Shown in pieces: positions 1 through 6,426 of a stretch of 7,448 nt of DNA (positions within the stretch are counted from its first letter, which is position 1; every line of letters begins with the position of its first letter). The stretch comes from Patescibacteria group bacterium (GTDB lineage Bacteria; Patescibacteriota; Minisyncoccia; Phycocordibacterales; PALSA-1337). The notes beneath the pieces are model-generated. The model had not been told where the DNA came from and did no database searches. It saw only the letters and a program-made list of their open reading frames with translations. The position numbers and the translations under genes were made by a program. The stretch spans positions 1 through 7,448 of the forward strand of contig JAUPUH010000043.1 of the NCBI GenBank assembly GCA_030917665.1, given 5' to 3'.

Positions 1-1636
1 GATGGTCGATATAAGTTACAAAATACCGAAATCCCCATTTCTTTCGTAATGATTCTACCTCCTCCGCCGTCAGCTTACCATATGTTTCTCGCCAATCTAT
101 AATCACCGGCTTAAAACGTCCTTGGCTTTTTTGTAAATAATACTGCCTAGAAAGCTCACCTCTAGAGAGAGCATCCATTCGATCTCGCCATATCGGTAAA
201 CTGGATTGGGTAAAACCAAACACCTTAAAACTAGCGACTGATGCGTGCCGCGGCGGACCATTCCAATCGGGAGGTGACAAATAAGGAACAGCACGATGGT
301 CAAACAAGTATTTCTCGATCGGACTTCCAGCAGCCGGCATCTGTGGTTTCTTAAAATATTCTATTGATTTCTCGAGATTAGGGATAGCTTTCCCTTCATA
401 CCGGTCAATAACTTTATAATGGTTAACAAAAAATAAATACGTGCCTCCGATCACTAGTATGTAAATCCATTTCCATAGCGACAATTGTGTCTGGAAAAAA
501 GGAAAACGATTTATTAAATATCTAGGTAAAGTCACTATGACTATAGCTAGTGAAACGTACATCGATAGGTATACGAGATAGATAATCCTGAAAGAATAAA
601 GCTGGAAACCTTTCAACCACGGGACCTCAAAAGTAACCAAATAAAAAACGACGAAACCCATTAGCGAAAAAAAAGATATCAAGCCGAGCCTAGATAATTC
701 TTTTCTCTTTTCACGTAAAAACCAAAACAAGAAAGTCATGGCCCCTGCCAGCACCAGTAAATAAAGAGAAAATAATATCCATGATCCATATGAAATATAC
801 GGAAGAGCCATATAAGGGGCGCGAAAATAGACCCAGGTCCAAATAAACTGTTCCGTGGTCAACCGCATCGGACCGACCACATCATGACTCGCCACTGCTA
901 GGATAAACCAACCGCCAGAAAGAAAATACACGCTTATAGGAATAATGAGTTGGGTAAATGGAAATCCTTGTTTAACCGCTACCCTCGGCTGCATCTGACG
1001 GCATCGTCGATACATCTCGACCAGTTGTTCAAGAACAGTGGTCGCCAGTAGGACAAGAAACACCAACATGGAATTAGATACATGAATAAGTGTCGCGATT
1101 CCGATAACAATCCAAGGAGCTATTTTTCTTTCCTCTAAAAAGAAGGCTACCGCTAAAAATGAAAGGGCGACACCAATCGATCTTGGTGCTAACCCACCGT
1201 CAATATGCATAAACGGCCCATAGAGCCAGGCCGGTGGGTCATACAAATATCCTGTTGCATGAAATACAGCCACGAGAGGGACAACCAAAATATTATCACT
1301 GAATATTCTGGCTATTCGGAACAAGGCAATGTAGAGAACAACTAGCGAAATAATGTAGAGAATCATACGCCATCGTTCCTCTTCAATGGAGAAAGTTGGT
1401 CCAAGTGAGACTAGGGCTCCATAAAATGGGTATACACCGCTTGCCTGCGCAGCATCAGCATACCAATCACCAGGGGAACTCTTCGGATCAATAAAACGAA
1501 CCACTCCCGGATCATGAATCCGTCGGTCAGGACCAACACCCAATGGATGCATACTAAGTTCGAAAATCATCAGGAGAATCAGGATACCCAACTGCTTCCA
1601 TGGTAGGTGCCTAAGATTACCAGATATCTTTTTCAT
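1..1636 (-). CDS. Large multi-span membrane protein, GT-C-glycosyltransferase-like (3' end beyond the window)
   Basis: An open minus-strand frame runs from the ATG at 1636 off the left edge, giving 545 residues without a stop. An in-frame TAA 18 bases upstream and a weak TAGAG site 6 bases before the ATG fix the start. The protein has a membrane segment at 16-28 and then a loop with DPKSSPGDWYADA (50-62), which resembles the first outside loop of GT-C proteins. Further spans lie near 91-107, 117-127, 152-167, 173-200, 228-249, 284-306, 316-336, 349-369 and 388-405. APRSIGVALSF (150-160), followed by a small-residue/His-rich span (IGIATLIHVSNS, 178-189), is a pattern seen in uncharacterised GT-C-like proteins of surface-polysaccharide loci. 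A soluble C-terminal part (about 406-545) ends in WGFRYFVTYI, like the final strand of such proteins, so little may be missing. It probably uses a polyprenyl-linked sugar on the outer face. The family placement is inferred by pattern only. Confidence 0.75.
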   Translation of the reverse strand, partial: MKKISGNLRHLPWKQLGILILLMIFELSMHPLGVGPDRRIHDPGVVRFIDPKSSPGDWYADAAQASGVYPFYGALVSLGPTFSIEEERWRMILYIISLVVLYIALFRIARIFSDNILVVPLVAVFHATGYLYDPPAWLYGPFMHIDGGLAPRSIGVALSFLAVAFFLEERKIAPWIVIGIATLIHVSNSMLVFLVLLATTVLEQLVEMYRRCRQMQPRVAVKQGFPFTQLIIPISVYFLSGGWFILAVASHDVVGPMRLTTEQFIWTWVYFRAPYMALPYISYGSWILFSLYLLVLAGAMTFLFWFLREKRKELSRLGLISFFSLMGFVVFYLVTFEVPWLKGFQLYSFRIIYLVYLSMYVSLAIVIVTLPRYLINRFPFFQTQLSLWKWIYILVIGGTYLFFVNHYKVIDRYEGKAIPNLEKSIEYFKKPQMPAAGSPIEKYLFDHRAVPYLSPPDWNGPPRHASVASFKVFGFTQSSLPIWRDRMDALSRGELSRQYYLQKSQGRFKPVIIDWRETYGKLTAEEVESLRKKWGFRYFVTYIDH

Positions 1637-1644
1637 AAAAGGCT

Positions 1645-1704
1645 CTATATATTACTGGAAACAATAGATCTTACAGTACTTCTTTTTCCCCTATAAAAAG
1701 TCAT
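1645..1704 (-). CDS. Possible 19-residue mini-ORF in the gap after gtrA (speculative)
   Basis: An ATG at 1704-1702 lies two bases after the GtrA stop codon, with AGGAAG 9 bases before it. It opens a frame of 19 codons (MTFYRGKRSTVRSIVSSNI) ending in TAG at 1647-1645, eight bases before the ATG of the next gene. The peptide is basic and unrecognised. The Shine-Dalgarno and the near-exact fit into the 70-base gap are suggestive of a leader peptide or coupling ORF. An ORF this short can easily occur by chance, so this is offered only as a candidate. I see no terminator hairpin and no convincing promoter in the same gap. Confidence 0.2.
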   Translation of the reverse strand: MTFYRGKRSTVRSIVSSNI

Positions 1705-1706
1705 AT

Positions 1707-2120
1707 CTAATATCTTCCTTTCTCCGTATAACTCCAAAGTAGGTGACCTGAAAAGTTTATGAGAGTGGTAAAGACAGCTACAGCAAATAAAACTGAGAAA
1801 TCATGGAGATTCAAAATGGTCACCCCGATATGCATAAATGCTAAAGTAAGGAGTGATGTAGAGCCGATCACGATGATAAACTTCGCTGCCTGCCAGCGTA
1901 TATCCCCTTCAGTAGCATGAAAAGTCCAAAAGCGATTAACTAAAAAGCTCCACACGATGGCAACACTCAAAGAAAGTGTCCGCGCCCAGAGATAGTAGAA
2001 GTCTTCGCAACGCGTTAGGAAGTAATAGACCCCCACATCAATACTCAGTGCTATCCCGCCAGTGATCACAAACTTCACTAGTTTCCTAAATGGAAATTGT
2101 TGTAACAGATTTTGGAACAT
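1707..2120 (-). CDS. GtrA-family four-span membrane protein
   Basis: This 137-residue integral membrane protein has the GtrA pattern. It starts with a short cytoplasmic N-terminus and KFVITGGIALSIDVGVYYFL (16-35) as span 1, then span 2 near 46-66 containing WSFLVNRFWTF (57-67), the family's hallmark Asn-Arg-x-Trp-x-Phe. Span 3 lies near 78-101 and span 4 near 107-130, followed by a short charged tail. GtrA proteins are thought to help move polyprenyl-phosphate-linked sugars across the membrane, or to assist the partner GT2 enzyme. The adjacent GT2 gene, only 13 bases upstream, supports that role here. The length is typical of the family. The ATG at 2120 has no recognisable Shine-Dalgarno, so translation is probably coupled to the preceding gene. 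Confidence 0.92.
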   Translation of the reverse strand: MFQNLLQQFPFRKLVKFVITGGIALSIDVGVYYFLTRCEDFYYLWARTLSLSVAIVWSFLVNRFWTFHATEGDIRWQAAKFIIVIGSTSLLTLAFMHIGVTILNLHDFSVLFAVAVFTTLINFSGHLLWSYTEKGRY

Positions 2121-2133
2121 GGAAAATTTAGAT

Positions 2134-2874
2134 TTAGAAATTTTTCCTAGGCGTAAAACGAAATCTGAGAAAAGTCAACAAAGCAACAAAGAAATCAGAG
2201 CAGCGGATCTTTTTTCCTTCCTGTACTGTACGTGGGCTGTAGGACACAGGGATTTCTATGATACTTACTCCTGAAAGAATTAGCTTAGCTGTTATTTCGT
2301 GGTCCGTCTCAAACCCCGTAGTCTTTATATTAAAATCCTGCAAAATATTGGTAGGATAAATCTTATAACCTGTCAGCGTATCTGTAATCCACTGACCAAA
2401 GAGAACTTTCGCCCAGAGAGAAAGAATGAAATTTGCTACCCAAGTAGCCACAGATTTATCTTTGTTTTTCCCTGGAAAGAATGAGCGTCCATTGACTTCA
2501 ATTTCTCCCAAAATGCGACTGCCGTAGATAGCCGTTGGAGTCTTTGCACTGAGAACAGCCTTAAGCATTGGGATATAATCATGCGGATCATACTCAAGAT
2601 CGGAATCCTGGATGAGAATATAATCGCCAGTAGCCTTTCGAATTCCTAACCGAACCCCATCCCCTTTTCCTTTATTTGCTTCAATACGGAATAAACGAAC
2701 CTCTGCAAACTGCTTTACGATTTCAGATGTTCTATCGTGTGATCCATTATCAACAACAATGACCTCTCGTTCAAACCCAATCGAGTGGATATCCACCTGA
2801 AGAATACATTCTAAGAGTTTCCCAATAAAGGCCTCTTCGTTGTAAGCCGGGATAATAATCGACACTTTAGGCAT
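2134..2874 (-). CDS. Family 2 glycosyltransferase, polyprenyl-phosphate (DPM1-like) type
   Basis: This 246-residue GT-A fold enzyme probably transfers a sugar from a nucleotide donor to a polyprenyl phosphate on the cytoplasmic face. Visible motifs are VSIIIPAYNEE at 4-14, the nucleotide-binding VVDNGSHD (40-47, with D42 and D47) and the metal-binding DSD at 90-92 in QDSDLEY. Further motifs are TDTLTGYK (164-171), an acidic FETDHE (188-193) and GKKI at 220-223. No C-terminal membrane anchor is obvious beyond the hydrophobic stretch near 143-160, which probably lies at the membrane surface. It starts 4 bases after the fusion gene's stop and is followed 13 bases later by a GtrA gene, the usual partner of such enzymes. 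It is clearly paralogous to the third domain of the upstream fusion protein but keeps the complete Asp-x-Asp. The exact sugar cannot be read. Confidence 0.92.
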   Translation of the reverse strand: MPKVSIIIPAYNEEAFIGKLLECILQVDIHSIGFEREVIVVDNGSHDRTSEIVKQFAEVRLFRIEANKGKGDGVRLGIRKATGDYILIQDSDLEYDPHDYIPMLKAVLSAKTPTAIYGSRILGEIEVNGRSFFPGKNKDKSVATWVANFILSLWAKVLFGQWITDTLTGYKIYPTNILQDFNIKTTGFETDHEITAKLILSGVSIIEIPVSYSPRTVQEGKKIRCSDFFVALLTFLRFRFTPRKNF

Positions 2875-2878
2875 ACTA

Positions 2879-5770
2879 TTAGCTCACCCCCCGAACTTTG
2901 GATGGAATTACCGATTGAGGAAGAGGACTGCTTTTGATACTTGTATTTCTTGGTTGCCACAAAAAAAATTGAAATAAGGTGATAAGGCATTGGATACCAT
3001 CCCATACAGTAATCTTCTTCCCTTGCTCCAAAGTCCTTGCTTCGTAACTTACTGGTATTTCAAGTATAACATGCTCACTCCGAATGAGTTTCGCCATAAG
3101 TTCCATATCATAATCCACTCCTTCGCGTACAAAACGGAGATTCCGGAAAACGCGCGCATTAAAACCCTTGATACTCGTGAAGGGATCACTGGTAAAACGC
3201 TGATAGAGGAGAAGCATGAGAACACTCAGACTGATGCCTCCGTATTTACTAATAAGGTAAAGTAGCCCTTTTTTCCCATAGACACGCTCAAGGGTGCCGT
3301 TCAAATCTTGAGTCCGATAGGCTCGACTGCCATAAACCGCCGAAAATTCTTGACTGACGAGAGGAGCCACAATCCGCTGAATATCCTCTACCCGATACTC
3401 TCCATCGGATGGGAAGAAAACAATGATATCACCCTTAGCTCGCTCGATTCCCAAACGATAGGCCTTACCCCGACCGGACTTCCCACTCACCTGATAAGCT
3501 CTGATGCCTTCCTCGCGTCTGGCTATTTCATAAGTCTGATCACTTGATCTACCATCAATAAGGAGTATTTCTTTATCAAGTTTCCATCGAGTAAAATGAA
3601 GAGCCTTGAGTTCCCGGAGTACCTGTTTGATCGTCCGTTCTTCATTGAAGGCCGGAACAATGATCGATACTTTTTGAGAAACATGGGTCACTCGCTTTTG
3701 GAGCTCTCCCTCCACGACCTGCAACAATTCTGATACTGTGCGGCTCCCAAGATGCTTCCCTTTTTCGCCCTCCAAGTCGATCCAAACAACCTTATCAAGT
3801 GGCTGATCAAAGGCATTTGCATCAAAAGGCACATAGGGCACTTCACCTGAAACATCAGCTGGGGGCTTCTGAAAGAAAAAGCGAGTAACGAGATCCTGAG
3901 CTGGAAAGGCACCCTCAATCTTACGCCCCATATACCACAGAAACGCCTTGACCAAAGTCGTAGCGTCTTCCCCCATAATGTCGAAGTCTCGAGCAATGTT
4001 CCCGATAAATACTTTTTCGGCTTTAGTATTAGCCTGGATCGCTTCCGCTACCCCTGAAGTCAAATACGATGGAAACAAAGAAGAATACTGAGTACCCGGG
4101 CCATAAATAATAATATCTGCTTCCTGAATGGATTTTTCAGCCGCCTTACTCAAAGCAGGCAGTTCTTCAAGATTGCGAAGCATGCGAATATTGTCGATCT
4201 TGTGCTCCCCAAACTGATACTTGGATTGATCAAGGTAATCATGCAAAAGAAAAATTTCCTGAATCCGCGAGGAATCCTGAGAACTAACGATACTCGCTTC
4301 ATCATGCAAATATTGCCCATGCTGTTTCATAGCCACCAGCACTCGGTTTTCTCCATTGGTCAAATTGAGCACCCGCTCTCCTATCTCAGTGAACGAGGAG
4401 AAATGTGTCACGGCCTGATTAAAGTCCTGACCATTAACCAAATAGCAGCCAGCAAATAAGATATTCCCAAGTGATACATCACTAAAAGGAAAATCTGGAA
4501 AGTCAACAATACGCTGCTCGTAATATCGGAGAAAAGTATCGAGGTAGCGACTCAGCATCCTCATCTGACGGAGTGAAAGTTCCTCTCGTTTCTCGATAAG
4601 CTCATGGCTAGAAAATGTATGACTCGTAATATCTCTAACCGCATCCAAGAGCGTAATTGCCGTAGCAGTATCCATAGGATCCGGAAAGCGGTACTCGATA
4701 AGAAAGAGTAGGGCTTGAGAAGCACTGTCTTGACGCTGTTGGAGAAAACGGGAAATATTTTTTCGTACATCTGATGGCCCCAGCATGCCGGGGATAAAAC
4801 GTCGCAAGAGACCCGTTGACAAACCATCATCATACGTATTCACCAAAAGCGTAAGCTCAATATCCGGATAGCGTAACAGGGCTTCGGTAATAGCGCCCGT
4901 TCCCCTTCCGCCAGAAAACATGGCGACACGAAGCTTTTCTGACAAACGCTTTGCTTCCTTGAGTACTTTTTCTTTTTTCTTAAAATAAGCCTCTAGTGCT
5001 CGTACATTACTTATGTCATTCACGCCTATTGTTTCTTCGGCGGTCTCCAAACGGTACGCATTCACTGGCCTATCACCAACATTAAATCGCGACAGAAGTG
5101 GCAAAAAATTCCACTCTTTAGTGGCCTCACTCAACACAACCCCTTCCTGATTCACCTGCTTATAGATCTCTTGAAGACGCTTGGTGTCACATGCAAATAC
5201 CCCGCAATCACTTTCTCCAATCAAAGGCATTATTTTCCCCTCTCTCTGTTCTAAAACCTCAACTAATTTTCCATTATTATCGAAAACATAGTGCGTATAT
5301 GGATTCTTTCTCTGAACAAGTGGGAGTGTAAGTTTATTTCCTGGAAAAGATTGATGAATTTTCTGGACAGCACGAACGGTCTCGCTACTGATAGCCACTT
5401 GGTCTCCCCAAATAATCAACGTATAGGGCGTAGTAATATGCGGAACGGCTTGATAGATGGACTCAGCCATACCTCGAGAATCTTTGATCACGGGAGCTTC
5501 GAACTTCCCGGGTAAATATTTTTTGAGAATAGGTATCACATCACATGCTGCCTCAGGAGAAAGGACAAAAAAAAGCCGTCCGCAAACTGGCCCTAATAAC
5601 TCAATCAATCTATCCAGTATCGTTCTCCCGTGGATTGGATACAAAATTTTTGCTTTATCATAGCCGAGACGACTCCCCTTTCCGGCCGCAGGAACAACTA
5701 CGGTCCAGAGGGAAGGATTAGGCTCCTGAACAAGTTGTGTCTCAATATCGCGCGTAGTGTAGATATTCAT
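2879..5770 (-). CDS. Three-domain fusion: GlmU-like nucleotidyltransferase, CofD/YvcK-like domain, GT2 glycosyltransferase
   Basis: This uninterrupted 963-residue protein has three parts. Residues 22-270 are a sugar-phosphate nucleotidyltransferase. The P-loop-like signature is AAGKGSRLG (28-36) with R34 and K41, GMAE lies at 100-103 and WGD at 121-123, and a GlmU-like IGVND at 248-252 supplies a likely metal-binding Asn. No hexapeptide acetyltransferase domain follows. Residues 280-690 resemble the CofD/YvcK fold: SGGRGTGA (286-293), NTYDDGLSTG (311-320), GPSDVRKN (331-338), LGNILFAG (434-441) and YGPGTQYSSLFPSYL (556-570). Residues 699-940 are a DPM1-like GT2 glycosyltransferase with IIVPAFNEE (703-711), IDGRSSD (738-744), PSDGEY (787-792) and GKKI (917-920), plus a hydrophobic segment near 845-856. 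YvcK proteins bind UDP-sugars and CofD transfers phospholactate; which role applies here is unknown. The ATG at 5770 overlaps the HAD stop by one base and has no clear Shine-Dalgarno, suggesting coupled translation. Domain calls are strong; the reaction is inference. Confidence 0.87.
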   Translation of the reverse strand: MNIYTTRDIETQLVQEPNPSLWTVVVPAAGKGSRLGYDKAKILYPIHGRTILDRLIELLGPVCGRLFFVLSPEAACDVIPILKKYLPGKFEAPVIKDSRGMAESIYQAVPHITTPYTLIIWGDQVAISSETVRAVQKIHQSFPGNKLTLPLVQRKNPYTHYVFDNNGKLVEVLEQREGKIMPLIGESDCGVFACDTKRLQEIYKQVNQEGVVLSEATKEWNFLPLLSRFNVGDRPVNAYRLETAEETIGVNDISNVRALEAYFKKKEKVLKEAKRLSEKLRVAMFSGGRGTGAITEALLRYPDIELTLLVNTYDDGLSTGLLRRFIPGMLGPSDVRKNISRFLQQRQDSASQALLFLIEYRFPDPMDTATAITLLDAVRDITSHTFSSHELIEKREELSLRQMRMLSRYLDTFLRYYEQRIVDFPDFPFSDVSLGNILFAGCYLVNGQDFNQAVTHFSSFTEIGERVLNLTNGENRVLVAMKQHGQYLHDEASIVSSQDSSRIQEIFLLHDYLDQSKYQFGEHKIDNIRMLRNLEELPALSKAAEKSIQEADIIIYGPGTQYSSLFPSYLTSGVAEAIQANTKAEKVFIGNIARDFDIMGEDATTLVKAFLWYMGRKIEGAFPAQDLVTRFFFQKPPADVSGEVPYVPFDANAFDQPLDKVVWIDLEGEKGKHLGSRTVSELLQVVEGELQKRVTHVSQKVSIIVPAFNEERTIKQVLRELKALHFTRWKLDKEILLIDGRSSDQTYEIARREEGIRAYQVSGKSGRGKAYRLGIERAKGDIIVFFPSDGEYRVEDIQRIVAPLVSQEFSAVYGSRAYRTQDLNGTLERVYGKKGLLYLISKYGGISLSVLMLLLYQRFTSDPFTSIKGFNARVFRNLRFVREGVDYDMELMAKLIRSEHVILEIPVSYEARTLEQGKKITVWDGIQCLITLFQFFLWQPRNTSIKSSPLPQSVIPSKVRGVS
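2883..2888 (-). promoter_or_regulatory. Strong Shine-Dalgarno for the second GT2 gene
   Basis: GGTGAG within a G-rich run lies 8 bases before the ATG at 2874-2872, inside the last codons of the fusion gene. It is the clearest ribosome binding site in the cluster. The G run also sets the last residues of the upstream protein (Arg-Gly-Val-Ser). Confidence 0.6.
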
Positions 5771-6426
5771 TACAGCAATACAGTAAGTTCATTAACAGTT
5801 GATAATACCATAGCTGGATTAAAACGGACAAACTCCTCTTGACGATTCTTTGGTGCTATGGCAATAACTGCAATACCGGCGGCTTGAGCGGCCTGTATAC
5901 CGTTCCCTGCGTCCTCAATAACCACGCAGTCTTCTGGAGTAAGCTTAAGCTTCTTCACTGCTAGAGTGTAAATATCAGGTGCTGGTTTAGCTCGCTCTAC
6001 CATGCTGCCATCAATCACAAATTCAAAAGCTTGAGCGTAACCACTTTTCTTGAGAAAAAGTTCCACTGTCTGACAAGAAGCTGAAGAAGCGAGAATCAGA
6101 CGATACTTTTTGTGGAGATTACAGACGAGCTCCTCGCTCCCGTCTACCACCCTCCCCTCTTGATCCAAAAGCGAAAGAGCTCGTCGTCGCTTCTTCATGG
6201 TTAATTCTCGAACCACATCCGATGTAACCACTTGATGATTTTCAAGAAGAATCTTTTTTATGGCTTCATCGGTTCGCATACCGGCGATAGCAGCATATGA
6301 AAAATGCCTAATACCTACCGCCTGTAATACCTCTCTGTAAGCCCGTTCATGACAATCGGTGGAGAGGAATAACACTCCATCCATATCAAAGAGGATGGCC
6401 TGGAACTTTCTAAAGTTATTTAACAT
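5770..6426 (-). CDS. HAD-superfamily hydrolase, beta-phosphoglucomutase-like
   Basis: This is a 218-residue cytoplasmic HAD enzyme, probably a sugar-phosphate phosphatase or phosphomutase. HAD motif I is FDMDGV, with nucleophile D14 and acid/base D16. Motif II is the Ser pair at 114-115 in LASSAS, the motif III Lys is K147 in KPAPDIY, and the motif IV acidic pair is E171-D172 in VIEDAGNG. The alpha-helical cap between motif I and II includes a T-D-x-H-x-x-A-Y stretch (23-30), like the substrate-facing His region of beta-phosphoglucomutases. Length is normal for the family. I chose the ATG at 6426 because it starts just before strand 1 and has an upstream GGTGG. The stop overlaps the next ATG in a TAATG junction, so the two are probably translationally coupled. 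In this context it may supply or clear a sugar phosphate for the nucleotidyltransferase domain encoded next. Mutase and phosphatase cannot be separated from sequence alone. Confidence 0.88.
   Translation of the reverse strand: MLNNFRKFQAILFDMDGVLFLSTDCHERAYREVLQAVGIRHFSYAAIAGMRTDEAIKKILLENHQVVTSDVVRELTMKKRRRALSLLDQEGRVVDGSEELVCNLHKKYRLILASSASCQTVELFLKKSGYAQAFEFVIDGSMVERAKPAPDIYTLAVKKLKLTPEDCVVIEDAGNGIQAAQAAGIAVIAIAPKNRQEEFVRFNPAMVLSTVNELTVLL

Noticed and set aside
103..303. Minus-strand 66-codon frame starting at 303
   Set aside because: It lies in a different frame inside the long GT-C-like membrane-protein gene, which has consistent protein features over 545 codons.
1637..1706. Internal promoter or terminator between gtrA and the membrane-protein gene
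   Set aside because: AT-rich hexamers occur but none pairs with a -35-like element at suitable spacing, and no GC-rich hairpin with a T run is visible.
2062..2484. Plus-strand frames antisense to the GtrA and GT2 genes
   Set aside because: Their products have no recognisable motifs and they lie opposite genes with clear family signatures.
3688..4833. Minus-strand frames of about 90-100 codons within the fusion gene
   Set aside because: Both are off-frame readings of the CofD-like domain, with Arg/Leu/Trp/Ser-rich composition and no domain motifs.
2879..5770. A complete F420 cofactor biosynthesis module based on the CofD-like domain
   Set aside because: The nucleotidyltransferase domain is GlmU-like rather than CofC-like, the CofD motifs diverge, and no other F420 gene (deazaflavin synthase, gamma-glutamyl ligase) is present. 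Only the analogy of an activating enzyme next to a CofD-type transferase is kept.
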